Positions 25,424-37,415 are shown, counted from the first letter of the stretch. The stretch: 39,217 nt of DNA from an uncultured Xylophilus sp. (GCA_913776965.1 CAJYQL010000118.1:1-39217), one strand, 5' to 3'. Numbers and translations are program-made. The notes: generated from the letters alone by a model not told the origin.

Positions 25424-26576
25424 CGCACCCCGTCAGGCCGACGCGTCCGAGGCCGCGTTGCCACAGCCGCCCGGCGCCGCCGCACCAGCGATGCCTTTGG
25501 TGGCGCCCGCCGCCGATGCCGCAGCGGACGCGTCCGCGCCGGTGCCGGCCGCCGCCGTTTCGCCCGGCCGCCGCGCCTGGCGCCGGTTCCGCCGCAATCG
25601 GCTCGGTTTCTGGAGTCTGGTGGTCTTCGTCGCGATGGTGGTGCTGAGCCTGGGCGCCGAGCTGCTGTCCAACGACCGGCCGCTGCTGGTGCGCTACGAG
25701 GGCCAGACCTACGTGCCCCTGCTGCGCGACTATCCCGAGACGACCTTCGGCGGCGACTTCCTGACCGCTACCGACTACCTCGACCCGTTCATCCAGCGCC
25801 AGCTCGCCCGCGAGGGCAACTGGGCGCTCTACGCCCCCAACCGCTACGGCCCGCGCACGCTCAACTATTTCGCCCGCGAGCCCAACCCGTCGCCGCCGAG
25901 CCGCGACAACTGGCTCGGCACCGACGACCGCGGCCGCGACTTGGCGGCACAGCTGCTCTACGGCTTCCGGGTCAGCGTGCTGTTCGCGCTGGCGCTGACC
26001 GCGGTCGGCGTGGTGCTGGGCGTGGCGACCGGAGCGCTGCAGGGCTACTTCGGCGGCCGCACCGACCTGGCGTTCCAGCGGTTCATCGAGATCTGGGGCT
26101 CGATGCCCGAGCTGTACCTGCTGATCATCTTCAGTGCGATCTTCGCGCCGAGCATCGCGCTGCTGCTGGTGCTGCTGTCGCTGTTCGGCTGGATGGGCCT
26201 GTCGGACTACGTGCGGGCCGAATTCCTGCGCAACCGGCAGCTCGACTACGTGCGCGCCGCCCGGGCACTCGGCGTCGGGCATTGGGACATCGTGCGGCGG
26301 CACATCCTGCCCAACAGCCTCACCCCGGTCGTCACCTTCCTGCCGTTCCGCATGAGCGCGGCGATCCTGGCGCTCACCTCGCTCGACTTCCTGGGGCTGG
26401 GCGTGCCGCCGGGCACGCCGTCGCTCGGCGAACTGCTGAGCCAGGGCAAGGCGAATATCGACGCCTGGTGGATTTCGCTCTCCACCTTCCTGGTGCTGGT
26501 GACGACGCTGCTGCTGCTCACCTTCACCGGCGATGCGCTGCGCGACGCGCTCGACCCGCGGAAGGCCGACACATGA
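25389..26576 (+). CDS. yejE: YejE-type peptide ABC permease
   Basis: Second permease of the Yej importer (DppC-like). The unusual N-terminus of about 55 residues is rich in Ala and Pro and looks disordered. The standard RRAWRRFRRNRLGFWSLVVF follows, leading into TM1. The motif DNWLGTDDRGRDLAAQLLYG precedes the permease core, whose EAA loop is RAARALGVGHWDIVRRHILP. 395 aa, longer than E. coli YejE because of the N-terminal tail. The start is uncertain: ATG at 25389 overlaps yejB by 35 bases, while GTG at 25407 with GGTGGA upstream would shorten the tail slightly. Confidence 0.9.
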   Translation: MSGWIPVSGSNSAPRQADASEAALPQPPGAAAPAMPLVAPAADAAADASAPVPAAAVSPGRRAWRRFRRNRLGFWSLVVFVAMVVLSLGAELLSNDRPLLVRYEGQTYVPLLRDYPETTFGGDFLTATDYLDPFIQRQLAREGNWALYAPNRYGPRTLNYFAREPNPSPPSRDNWLGTDDRGRDLAAQLLYGFRVSVLFALALTAVGVVLGVATGALQGYFGGRTDLAFQRFIEIWGSMPELYLLIIFSAIFAPSIALLLVLLSLFGWMGLSDYVRAEFLRNRQLDYVRAARALGVGHWDIVRRHILPNSLTPVVTFLPFRMSAAILALTSLDFLGLGVPPGTPSLGELLSQGKANIDAWWISLSTFLVLVTTLLLLTFTGDALRDALDPRKADT

Positions 26577-26613
26577 CAAGCAATCCTGGCACCCGGCAGA
26601 AGGGAGCCGCCCG

Positions 26614-28245
26614 ATGAGCACGCCCGACGATCTGCTGCTCGACGTGCGCGGCCTGCGCATCGGCTTCGGCGCGACCGAGGTGGTGCACGGCATCGACTTC
26701 CAGATCCGGCCGGGCGAAAAATTGGCGCTGGTCGGCGAATCCGGCTCCGGCAAGACGCTGACCGCGCTCGGCCTGCTGCGGCTGGTGCCGGACGCACGCT
26801 ACAGCGGCGTTGCGACGCTTTTCGACCCCCAGCGCCCGTCCGGCGGGCGCGACCTGCTATCGATTCCGGAGCGCGAGATGCGCGGCATCCGCGGCGACGA
26901 GATCGCGATGATCTTCCAGGAGCCGATGACGGCGCTGAACCCGCTCCTGACCGTCGGCCGCCAGATCGCCGAGGTCGTGCAGCTGAAACAGGCCCTGGCG
27001 CCCGCCGCGGCTGCGCGAGTAGCTATCGATCTAATAGCGAGCACCGGCATCCCGGAGCCGGAGCGCCGGGCGCGCAGTTATCCGCACCAGCTCTCCGGCG
27101 GACAGCGCCAGCGCGCGATGATCGCGATGGCGCTGGCCGGCCGGCCGCGCCTGCTGCTCGCCGACGAGCCGACGACCGCGCTCGACGTGACGCTGCGCGG
27201 CCAAGTGCTCGACCTGCTGTCGGACCTGCAGCGCCAGACCGGCATGGCGGTGCTCCTGATCACCCACGACCTACCGCTCGTGCGCCGCTTCGCCGACCGG
27301 GTGGCGGTGATGCAGCACGGCCGGATCGTCGAGCAGGGGCCGGTCGCCGAGGTGTTCGGGCGGCCGCAGGACGCCTACACCCGGCGCCTGATGGACAGCG
27401 TGCCGACGCGCGACGTACTCGAGGCGACCGACGCCGGCGGGCCGCCGGTCATGGCGGCGCAGGCGCTGCGGGTCAGCTACCCGGTGCCGCGCCCGGGCCT
27501 GCGCGGCTGGTTCGGCAAGGATGCCTTCGTGGCGGTGCAGGGCGCGGATTTCGCCCTGTTGCCCGGCCGCACGCTAGCGGTGGTGGGCGAGTCCGGTTCG
27601 GGCAAGTCCACGCTGGCGCTGGCCGCGCTCGGCCTGCAGCCGCACAGTGGGGACCTGCAGGTCGCGGGTCGCCACTGGACCGGCCGCGTGACGGCCGACC
27701 GGTCGCTGCGCCGGGTGGTGCAGGCGGTGTTCCAGGACCCGTTCTCGTCACTGTCGCCGCGACTGACCGTCGGCGAGATCGTCGGCGAGGGACTGCGGGT
27801 GCACACACCGGCGCTCGACGCCGCAGCGCGGCAGGCCCGGGTGGTCGCGGCGCTGCAGGACGTTGGTTTGACGGAGGCGCAGTTCCCCGGGTTGCTGGAG
27901 CGCTATCCGCATGCGTTCTCCGGCGGACAGCGGCAGCGCATCGCGATCGCGCGGGCGCTGATCGTCGAGCCTCAGTTGCTGGTGCTCGACGAACCGACCA
28001 GCGCGCTCGACGTCACGATCCAGAAGCAGGTGCTGGCGCTGCTGCAGCGGCTGCAACGCGAGCGCGGCCTGTCGTATCTGCTGATCACCCACGACATGGA
28101 AGTGGTGCGGGCGATGGCACACGAGGTGATCGCGATGCGTCACGGCGAAGTGGTCGAGTCGGGGCCGGTGGCGCAGCTGCTCGATGCGCCGCGCCATCCG
28201 TACACCCAGCGCCTGATCGCCGCCGCGTTCGCGGACGGGCGCTGA
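26614..28245 (+). CDS. yejF: YejF-type duplicated ABC ATPase
   Basis: ATP-binding subunit of the Yej importer with two ABC domains in one chain. Domain 1: Walker A GESGSGKT (near 41), Q-loop [11 protein letters not shown], signature [10 protein letters not shown], Walker [13 protein letters not shown]. Domain 2: Walker A GESGSGKS (near 327), [11 protein letters not shown], signature [10 protein letters not shown], Walker [13 protein letters not shown]. Each domain ends with an oligopeptide-transporter C-terminal helix. 543 aa. Start ATG at 26614 follows GGGAG. The first domain contains an in-frame copy of the dispersed palindrome (27022-27038), which supplies AIDLIA with codons that are rare here (CTA, ATA). 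Confidence 0.95.
   Translation: MSTPDDLLLDVRGLRIGFGATEVVHGIDFQIRPGEKLALVGESGSGKTLTALGLLRLVPDARYSGVATLFDPQRPSGGRDLLSIPEREMRGIRGDEIAMIFQEPMTALNPLLTVGRQIAEVVQLKQALAPAAAARVAIDLIASTGIPEPERRARSYPHQLSGGQRQRAMIAMALAGRPRLLLADEPTTALDVTLRGQVLDLLSDLQRQTGMAVLLITHDLPLVRRFADRVAVMQHGRIVEQGPVAEVFGRPQDAYTRRLMDSVPTRDVLEATDAGGPPVMAAQALRVSYPVPRPGLRGWFGKDAFVAVQGADFALLPGRTLAVVGESGSGKSTLALAALGLQPHSGDLQVAGRHWTGRVTADRSLRRVVQAVFQDPFSSLSPRLTVGEIVGEGLRVHTPALDAAARQARVVAALQDVGLTEAQFPGLLERYPHAFSGGQRQRIAIARALIVEPQLLVLDEPTSALDVTIQKQVLALLQRLQRERGLSYLLITHDMEVVRAMAHEVIAMRHGEVVESGPVAQLLDAPRHPYTQRLIAAAFADGR
27022..27038 (+). repeat. Dispersed 17-nt palindrome, copy 4 (inside yejF)
   Basis: GCTATCGATCTAATAGC, an exact GCTAT-N7-ATAGC match preceded by TA. 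It starts on a codon boundary (residue 137) and is read GCT ATC GAT CTA ATA GCG. It is locally A/T-rich against GC-rich surroundings. Confidence 0.55.
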
Positions 28246-28352
28246 AGCGGGTGGATTCGCTTAGTCTCTACGCAACTGTCGCTCTGCGCAGGGTGCCGAT
28301 TTTGTGCCGGCGGCTTCGCCCGAGTGCGAAAGCCGCGCCCCTGCTGTCCACC

Positions 28353-29096
28353 ATGTTCCGTCTGTCGTTCTCACTCTCGTCCGCCTGTCGGCACCTGCTG
28401 GCGGGTGCCGTCCTCCTCGGCCTGTCCGTCGCAGCCCGTGCTGCGACGGGTGCCGCCGCCGATCCCCGCGACATGGCCGGCCGGGTGCAGGCCTGCACCG
28501 CCTGCCACGGCGCGGAAGGGCGTGCCACCAACCAGGGCTACTTCCCCCGCATCGCGGGCAAACCGGAGGGCTACCTTTACCACCAGCTGCTCAATTTCCG
28601 GGACGGCCGCCGCCGCTATGCGCCGATGGCGCACCTTCTGCAGCACCTGAGCGACGATTACCTGCGCGAGATGGCCGCCTACTTCGCCGCGCTCGATCTG
28701 CCGTATCCGCCGCCGCAGACCAGCGGCGCGTCGCCCGCGGTGCTGGCGCACGGGCTGGCCCTGGTGCGCCAGGGCGATCCGGCGCGCGGCATTCCGGCGT
28801 GCGTCCAGTGCCATGGCGAAGCGATGACCGGCGTGCGGCCGGCGATCCCGGGGCTGCTGGGACTGCCGCGCGACTACCTCAACGGCCAGCTCGGCGCCTG
28901 GAAAAACGGCCAGCGCCGCGCCCAGGCGCCGGACTGCATGGCGGCCGTCGCTGCGCGCCTCACGCCGGACGACGTCAGCGCGATCTCGACCTGGCTGTCG
29001 GCGCAGCCGATCGTCGATGCCAAGCCGGTCGCGTCGCTGCCGGCGCCGATGCCGGTGGATTGCGGCGGTGTCGCCGACCGGGGAGTCGCACGATGA
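28353..29096 (+). CDS. Diheme cytochrome c (c4-like)
   Basis: Periplasmic electron carrier with two class I heme c domains. A signal peptide of about 29 residues ends VAARA-A. Heme 1 binds Cys48-Cys51-His52 (CTACH), heme 2 Cys150-Cys153-His154 (CVQCH). The Met-containing segment APMAHLLQHLSDDYLREMAAYFAAL after heme 1 supplies the probable distal ligand. 247 aa from the ATG at 28353. The frame extends upstream to a GTG at 28251, but the signal peptide argues for 28353. It overlaps the next cytochrome gene by ATGA, so the two are made together. Confidence 0.88.
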   Translation: MFRLSFSLSSACRHLLAGAVLLGLSVAARAATGAAADPRDMAGRVQACTACHGAEGRATNQGYFPRIAGKPEGYLYHQLLNFRDGRRRYAPMAHLLQHLSDDYLREMAAYFAALDLPYPPPQTSGASPAVLAHGLALVRQGDPARGIPACVQCHGEAMTGVRPAIPGLLGLPRDYLNGQLGAWKNGQRRAQAPDCMAAVAARLTPDDVSAISTWLSAQPIVDAKPVASLPAPMPVDCGGVADRGVAR

Positions 29097-30385
29097 GCCG
29101 GCGTGCATGGGGCATCCTGGCGGCGACCGCAGGCGTCGTGGTCCTGGCGGGCGCGGCGGTCGTCGGCCTCAACCTGCGGGGCGAGGAGCCGATTCCGGAC
29201 GGTCCGGTCGCGGCCTTCTCGCCGTCGACCGACCAGATCGCCCGCGGCGCCTACCTGGCCCGCGCCGGGAACTGCGCGGGCTGCCACACGGCCGCCGGCA
29301 GCGCGGCCTATGCCGGCGGGCGTGCGGTGGCGACGCCGTTCGGCGCGATCTACGCCACCAACCTGACGCCCGACGCCGAAACCGGCCTCGGCGACTGGTC
29401 GGCGGCGCACTTCTGGCGTGCGATGCACCACGGCCGCTCGCGCGACGGGCGCCTGCTCTACCCGGCGTTCCCCTACACCAGCTACACGACGATCACCCGG
29501 GCGGACAGCGACGCGATCTTCGCGTTCCTGCGGGCCCAGCCGCCGGTCCACGCGCCGCGCCGGCCGCCGGACCTGCGCTTTCCGTACAACACGCAGGCGG
29601 CGCTGGCGGTCTGGCGGGCCCTGTTCTTCCAACCGGCAGCAACCGCGGCAGCGGCGGCCGACCCGGCCCGCAGTGCGGAATGGAAGCGCGGCGCCTATCT
29701 GGTGCAGGGCCTCGGCCACTGCGCGGCCTGCCACGGCGCCCGCAATGCGCTCGGCGCCACGACCGCCGGGCACGATCTGGAAGGCGGCCTGATCGCGGTG
29801 CAGAACTGGTATGCGCCGTCGCTGCACGATCCGGCCGAAGCCGGCGTGGCCCGCTGGTCGCAGGAGGCGGTGGTGCGGCTGCTACGCAGCGGCATCGCGC
29901 CGCAGGGCACGGTGCAGGGGCCGATGGCCGACGTGGTGGCGGGCAGCACCCGCCACCTGTCGGATGCCGACCTGCAGGCGATGGCGACCTATCTGCGCGC
30001 ACTGCCGGAGCGGCCTGCCGCAGCCGCCCGGCCGGTCACGGTCGCGCCCGCGGTCCTGCAGCGCGGCGAGGCGATCTACGGCCAGCAGTGCGCGCAGTGC
30101 CACGGCGACCGGGGCGAGGGCGCGGCCGGCCGGTTCCCGGCGCTCGCCGGCAACCGCAGCGTCACGCTCGGCGACGGCACCAACACCGTCCAGGCCGTGC
30201 TGCACGGCGGCTACGCGCCGTCCACGCCCGAAAACCCGCGCCCATACGGCATGCCCCCGTTTGCGCAGTCGCTCGACGATGCCGATGTGGCCGCGGTCGT
30301 GTCCTTCGTGCGGACGGGCTGGGGCAACCGCGGCACCGCGGTCGAGGCGCTCGACGTGTACCGGCTGCGCGGCGGCACGCCGTGA
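29093..30385 (+). CDS. Triheme cytochrome c (AdhB/gluconate dehydrogenase-type)
   Basis: Membrane-anchored periplasmic cytochrome with three class I domains, like the cytochrome subunit of membrane alcohol, aldehyde and gluconate dehydrogenases. An N-terminal anchor helix covers about 6-27. Heme sites are Cys61-Cys64-His65 (CAGCH), Cys210-Cys213-His214 (CAACH) and Cys333-Cys336-His337 (CAQCH). ATPFGAIYATNLTPDAETGL after heme 1 is diagnostic of this family. 430 aa. GGGGAG precedes the ATG. No dehydrogenase catalytic subunit is adjacent, so its electron donor is unknown; with the upstream diheme protein it could pass electrons to an oxidase. Confidence 0.9.
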   Translation: MSRRAWGILAATAGVVVLAGAAVVGLNLRGEEPIPDGPVAAFSPSTDQIARGAYLARAGNCAGCHTAAGSAAYAGGRAVATPFGAIYATNLTPDAETGLGDWSAAHFWRAMHHGRSRDGRLLYPAFPYTSYTTITRADSDAIFAFLRAQPPVHAPRRPPDLRFPYNTQAALAVWRALFFQPAATAAAAADPARSAEWKRGAYLVQGLGHCAACHGARNALGATTAGHDLEGGLIAVQNWYAPSLHDPAEAGVARWSQEAVVRLLRSGIAPQGTVQGPMADVVAGSTRHLSDADLQAMATYLRALPERPAAAARPVTVAPAVLQRGEAIYGQQCAQCHGDRGEGAAGRFPALAGNRSVTLGDGTNTVQAVLHGGYAPSTPENPRPYGMPPFAQSLDDADVAAVVSFVRTGWGNRGTAVEALDVYRLRGGTP

Positions 30386-30436
30386 GGCGCCCGCAGCGGC
30401 TGCGCTAGCATGGCTGTTTCGACGGCGGAGAATCCG

Positions 30437-30802
30437 ATGGCGCGGTGGTGGGTGGTGTGTCTGTGTGCCGAATGGTGCGGCGTCTGCCGGGAGTACCGGA
30501 CCGCCTGGCAGGCGCTCGCAGCGCGGCGCCCGGACGCCGCATGGCGCTGGATCGATGTCGAGGACGATGCCGATCTGGTCGGCGACCTGGAGGTCGAGAC
30601 CTTCCCCACGCTGCTGATCGGCGAGGGCGCCACGGTCCGCTTCCTGGGGCCGCTCGCACCGCATATCGGCGTGCTCGAGCGCCTGCTCGACAGCCTGGCC
30701 GATGCGGCAACCCCCGCGGGCGTTGCCGAGCACGCGGCGCTGCTGGCCCGCATCCAGTCCGCGCACCCGCGCGACCTTGCGAAAGCACCGGATCCCGGCT
30801 AG
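30437..30802 (+). CDS. Thioredoxin-like protein
   Basis: Small thioredoxin-fold protein with active site WCGVC (Cys14 and Cys17 counted from this start) in CAEWCGVCREYRTAW, and the cis-proline loop TFPTLLIG. No signal peptide, so probably cytoplasmic. I choose ATG at 30437 because GGAG (30427-30430) lies six bases upstream; an ATG at 30410 would add nine residues but lacks a ribosome site. 121 aa. It lies 51 bases after the triheme cytochrome. A role in reducing apocytochrome cysteines would need periplasmic export, which the sequence does not show. Its TAG stop forms part of the next promoter. Confidence 0.82.
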   Translation: MARWWVVCLCAEWCGVCREYRTAWQALAARRPDAAWRWIDVEDDADLVGDLEVETFPTLLIGEGATVRFLGPLAPHIGVLERLLDSLADAATPAGVAEHAALLARIQSAHPRDLAKAPDPG

Positions 30803-30805
30803 AAT
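30777..30805 (+). promoter_or_regulatory. Sigma-70-type promoter of the rimP-nusA-infB operon
   Basis: TTGCGA (30777-30782), a 17-base spacer, then TAGAAT (30800-30805), whose TAG is the stop codon of the thioredoxin-like gene. The predicted start near 30812 leaves a leader of about 138 bases before rimP. It lies just upstream of a strong terminator. Confidence 0.6.
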
Positions 30806-30820
30806 CCAAAGCTCACGACC

Positions 30821-30852
30821 AAACGGGCGGGTACCAACCGCCCGTTTTTTTT
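30821..30852 (+). terminator. Strong intrinsic terminator before rimP
   Basis: Stem AAACGGGCGG / CCGCCCGTTT with a seven-base loop and an unbroken run of eight T. It either ends the cytochrome-thioredoxin transcript or works as an attenuator just after the rimP promoter, since that promoter lies upstream of it. Confidence 0.85.
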
Positions 30853-30880
30853 GGTCGGTCCTTTTTCATCCGGACCCGCG

Positions 30881-30930
30881 GCCGGTTCTGCAGCAACGCA
30901 GGGCCGGCAGCCAGGCCGGTTTGCTTTTTT
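30881..30930 (+). promoter_or_regulatory. Possible antiterminator/terminator switch in the rimP leader
   Basis: Two mutually exclusive folds are visible. Fold A pairs 30881-30891 with 30898-30908 (11 pairs including two G-T) around loop AGCAAC. Fold B pairs CCGGC at 30904-30908 with GCCGG at 30915-30919 and is followed by TTTGCTTTTTT, a terminator-like end. The CCGGC arm is shared, so A would prevent B. The gene start is 20 bases further on. Attenuated leaders before rimP-nusA are known in enterobacteria; a counterpart here is inference. Confidence 0.45.
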
Positions 30931-30949
30931 AGGGTGGTAGCTTTTCAAC

Positions 30950-31573
30950 GTGGCTTTGCAGCAGATCGTCGAGCAGACAGTGACCGGACTGGGATACGAC
31001 CTGGTGGAGATCGAGCGCTCCGCCGGGGGGCTCCTGCGCATCACCATCGACCTTCCCTGGGTGCAGCCGTCGCAGGACGACGCCGTCCCTGCGCAGCCCG
31101 AGCAGTTCATCACGGTCGAGGACTGCGAGAAAGTCACCCGCCAGCTCCAGTTCGCGCTGGAGGTGGAAGGCACCGAATACAAGCGCCTCGAGGTGTCGTC
31201 GCCGGGCATCGACCGCCCGCTGCGCCACGAGCAGGACTACCTGCGGTTCGAGGGCGAAGTCATCGACATCGTGCTGAAGAGCCCGATGGGCGTCGCCGCC
31301 GCCGGGCAGGTGTCGGCCAACCGCAAGAAATTCCGCGGCCGCCTCGAGCGCATCGCGGCGGATCCGGCCGCCGAGCCCACGAAGACCGCGTGGCGCATCA
31401 CCTGGAGCGATGCGCCTGAGCCGAAGCCCGGCCAGCGCGTGAGCAAGAAGCGCGTGGCAGTGCCGCTGCAGGCGCTCGACTTCGCGCTCGACGAGCTGCG
31501 CGAGGCGCGGCTCGCACCGATCATCGATTTCAAGGGGCGCCGGCCGCGCGACGCGGAACCTGCACCCGATTGA
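30950..31573 (+). CDS. rimP: RimP, 30S ribosome maturation factor
   Basis: Cytoplasmic factor for late assembly of the 30S subunit. The N-terminal alpha/beta domain (about 1-90) carries GYDLVEIERSAGGLLRITID and the conserved TVEDCEKVTRQLQFALEVE. The SSPGIDRPLRHEQDYLRFEG motif then leads into the SH3-like C-terminal domain. 207 aa is longer than E. coli RimP (about 150), through an insert near 37-50 and an extended C-terminal domain and tail, both common in this bacterial group. Start is GTG at 30950. It is the first gene of the rimP-nusA-infB-rbfA-truB block. Confidence 0.94.
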   Translation: MALQQIVEQTVTGLGYDLVEIERSAGGLLRITIDLPWVQPSQDDAVPAQPEQFITVEDCEKVTRQLQFALEVEGTEYKRLEVSSPGIDRPLRHEQDYLRFEGEVIDIVLKSPMGVAAAGQVSANRKKFRGRLERIAADPAAEPTKTAWRITWSDAPEPKPGQRVSKKRVAVPLQALDFALDELREARLAPIIDFKGRRPRDAEPAPD

Positions 31574-31670
31574 CGGCTCCGCCTCCGCGGCGGGACGACA
31601 GGCAAGCATGAGGACACCGCACCGCCGCTGAAGGCGCCGGGTCCACCGTTCAGGATAGGAGAGTTGTGGC

Positions 31671-33155
31671 ATGAATCGCGAAATGTTGATGCTGGTGGAG
31701 GCGATCTCCCGCGAGAAGAACGTGGAGCGCGACGTGGTCTTCGGCGCGGTCGAGTCCGCGCTGGCGCAGGCCACCAAGAAGCTTTATCCCGGCGACGTGG
31801 ACATCCGCGTCTCGGTGGACCGCGACAGCGGCGCCTACGAGACCTTCCGCCGCTGGCACGTGGTGCCCGACGAGGCCGGCCTGCAGCTGCCCGAGCAGGA
31901 GATCCTGCTGTTCGAGGCACGTGAGGAGATGCCTGACATCGAGGTCGACGAGTACATCGAGGAAGCGGTGGAGTCGGTGCCGATCGGCCGCATCGGCGCG
32001 ATGGCCGCCAAGCAGGTGATCCTGCAGAAGATCCGCGATGCCGAACGCGAGATGCTGCTGAACGACTTCATGTCGCGCGGCGACAAGATCTTCGTCGGCA
32101 CCGTCAAGCGCATGGACAAGGGCGACATCATCGTCGAGGCCGGTCGCGTCGAAGGCCGGCTGCGCCGCAGCGAGATGATCGCCAAGGAAAACCTCCGCTC
32201 CGGTGACCGGGTGCGGGCAATGATCATGGAGGTCGACCTGACCCTGCGCGGCGCGCCGATCATCCTGTCGCGTTCGGCTCCCGAGTTCATGATCGAGCTG
32301 TTCCGCCAGGAAGTGCCCGAGATCGAGCAGGGCCTGCTGGAGATCAAATCCTGCGCCCGCGACCCGGGCAGCCGCGCCAAGATCGCGGTGCTGTCGCACG
32401 ACAAGCGGGTCGATCCGATCGGCACCTGCGTCGGTGTGCGTGGCACCCGCGTGAACGCGGTGACGAACGAACTGGCCGGCGAGCGGGTCGACATCGTGCT
32501 GTGGTCCGAGGACCCGGCGCAGTTCGTCATCGGCGCGCTGGCCCCGGCCAACGTGTCGTCCATCGTCGTCGACGAAGAAAAGCACGCGATGGACGTGGTG
32601 GTGGACGAGGAAAACCTCGCGATCGCCATCGGCCGTGGCGGCCAGAACGTGCGGCTCGCGTCCGACCTGACCGGCTGGAAGATCAACATCATGGACGCGG
32701 CGGAATCGGCCCAGAAGCAGGCCGACGAGACCGACGCGGGCCGGCGCCTCTTCATGGAGAAGCTCGATGTGGACGAGGAGATCGCCGACATCCTGATCCA
32801 GGAAGGCTTCACCAGCCTGGAAGAAGTGGCGTACGTGCCCATCCAGGAAATGCTCGAGATCGAGAGCTTCGACGAAGACACGGTCAACGAACTGCGCTCG
32901 CGGGCCAAGGATGCGCTGCTGACGATGGAAATCGCCCGCGAAGAGAGCGTCGAAGGGGTGTCGCAGGACCTGCGCGACCTCGAAGGCCTCACCCCCGACC
33001 TGATCGGCAAGCTGGCGGAAGCCGGCGTCCACACCCGCGATGACCTGGCTGATCTGGCCATCGACGAACTCACCGACATCACCGGCCAGACCGCCGATGA
33101 CGCCAAAGCCCTGATCCTGAAAGCCCGCGAACACTGGTTCGCGGACCAGGCGTGA
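31671..33155 (+). CDS. nusA: NusA, transcription elongation/termination factor
   Basis: RNA polymerase-binding factor controlling pausing, termination and antitermination. The N-terminal domain (about 1-125) begins [20 protein letters not shown]. The S1 domain (about 135-200) has [20 protein letters not shown]. Two KH domains follow (about 205-345; [18 protein letters not shown] and [20 protein letters not shown]). Two C-terminal acidic repeats (about 365-490) have [20 protein letters not shown] and [19 protein letters not shown]. 494 aa, normal. GGAG lies shortly before the ATG. In E. coli NusA represses its own operon, which may connect to the leader structures upstream of rimP. Confidence 0.97.
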   Translation: MNREMLMLVEAISREKNVERDVVFGAVESALAQATKKLYPGDVDIRVSVDRDSGAYETFRRWHVVPDEAGLQLPEQEILLFEAREEMPDIEVDEYIEEAVESVPIGRIGAMAAKQVILQKIRDAEREMLLNDFMSRGDKIFVGTVKRMDKGDIIVEAGRVEGRLRRSEMIAKENLRSGDRVRAMIMEVDLTLRGAPIILSRSAPEFMIELFRQEVPEIEQGLLEIKSCARDPGSRAKIAVLSHDKRVDPIGTCVGVRGTRVNAVTNELAGERVDIVLWSEDPAQFVIGALAPANVSSIVVDEEKHAMDVVVDEENLAIAIGRGGQNVRLASDLTGWKINIMDAAESAQKQADETDAGRRLFMEKLDVDEEIADILIQEGFTSLEEVAYVPIQEMLEIESFDEDTVNELRSRAKDALLTMEIAREESVEGVSQDLRDLEGLTPDLIGKLAEAGVHTRDDLADLAIDELTDITGQTADDAKALILKAREHWFADQA

Positions 33156-33179
33156 TGGGCATGGAGGCCAGAACAGAAT

Positions 33180-36052
<2,873 letters not shown>

Positions 36053-36053
<1 letters not shown>

Positions 36054-36424
36054 TGCCGAAACGCAAAGCCGCTGCGCCCAACCGCAGCTTCAAGGTCTCC
36101 GATCAGATCCAGCGGGATCTGACGGAGCTGATCGCCCGCGAGTTGAAGGACCCGCGGGTGGGCATGGTCACGCTCCAGGCGGTGGAGGTGACGCCCGACT
36201 ACGCGCATGCGAAGGTGTTCTTCAGCGTGCTCGTGGGCGATCCGCAGGAAACCGAGGCGGCGCTGAACCAGGCCGCCGGATTCCTGCGCAACGGCTTGTT
36301 CAAGCGGCTGCACATCCACACCGTGCCGACGCTGCATTTCCAGTTCGACCGCACCACCGAGCGTGCGGCCGACATGAATGCGCTGATCGCCCAGGCGGTC
36401 GCGTCCCGTTCCAAAGACGACTGA
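36053..36424 (+). CDS. rbfA: RbfA, 30S ribosome-binding factor A
   Basis: Small KH-fold protein needed for late 30S maturation and 16S rRNA 5'-end processing. Motifs are [20 protein letters not shown] and [20 protein letters not shown], then [17 protein letters not shown]. 123 aa, normal. Its ATG at 36053 shares one base with the infB stop, so it is translationally coupled. truB begins two bases after its stop. Confidence 0.96.
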
Positions 36425-36426
36425 GC

Positions 36427-37415
36427 ATGAACGCGCCACGCACACGGGTGCAGCGGCGCCCTGTGCACGGGGTGCTGCTGCTCGACAAACCGCTCGGCCT
36501 GTCCAGCAACGACGCGTTGCAGAAGGCCAAGTGGCTGCTGCGAGCTGAAAAGGCGGGCCACACCGGCACGCTCGATCCGCTGGCGAGCGGCGTGCTGCCG
36601 CTGTGCTTCGGCGCGGCGACCAAGTTCAGCCAGCTGCAGCTCGACGCTGCCAAGACCTACCGCGCGACGCTGCGGCTGGGTGTGCGCACCGCCACCGGCG
36701 ACGCCGAGGGCGCGGTGATAGAGGAACGGCCTGTGGCGGTCGATGCCCCCGCCGTCGCGGCAGCGCAGGCGCGCTTCACCGGTCCGATCCTTCAGGTGCC
36801 GCCGATGCACAGCGCGCTCAAGCGCGACGGCCGTGCACTGTACGAATACGCCCGCGAGGGCATCGAAGTCGAGCGCGAGGCGCGACCGGTCGAGATCCAT
36901 GCACTGGATCTGGCCCTGGCGCAGGACCCGTCTGCGCCGCCAGCTATCGAAATGATAGTGACGTGCAGCAAGGGCACCTACATCCGCACGCTCGGCGAGG
37001 ACATCGGCGAGGCGCTCGGCTGCGGCGGTCACCTGACCGCCCTGCGGCGGGTGGCGACCGGCCATTTCGGGCTCGAGCGGGCGGTGACGCTCGGCGCGCT
37101 CGAGGCGATGGACGAAGCGGCGCGCATGGCATGCCTGCTGCCGGTCGAATCGCTGCTGGCCGATCACGCGCATGTCACGCTGCACGGCGACGATGCGGCC
37201 CGGTTCCTGTCCGGCGTGCGCCGGCGGGGCGCCTGGCCGGACGCGCCGCGCATCGCGGTCTTCGGCGACCGCCCGCGGGCGCTGCTGGGCACCGCCCGCG
37301 CGCAGGCCGGCGAACTGATCCCGGGGCGGCTGTTGAGCCCCATCGAAATTCAACAGATTCTGGAAAGCCCGCCTACCGCCGCAGCCGCGGCCCACGGCAT
37401 CGAGGAAGCAACTGC

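Noticed and set aside
26857-26873. GCTATCGATTCCGGAGC in yejF as a sixth copy of the palindrome
   Set aside because: Only the left half matches; the right arm has no ATAGC and no stem forms.
28251-28352. Upstream GTG start for the diheme cytochrome
   Set aside because: It would place about 34 polar and basic residues before a good signal peptide, which would spoil export.
31608-31631. A seven-codon mini-frame (MRTPHRR) between rimP and nusA
   Set aside because: It has no convincing ribosome site and such short frames are expected by chance.
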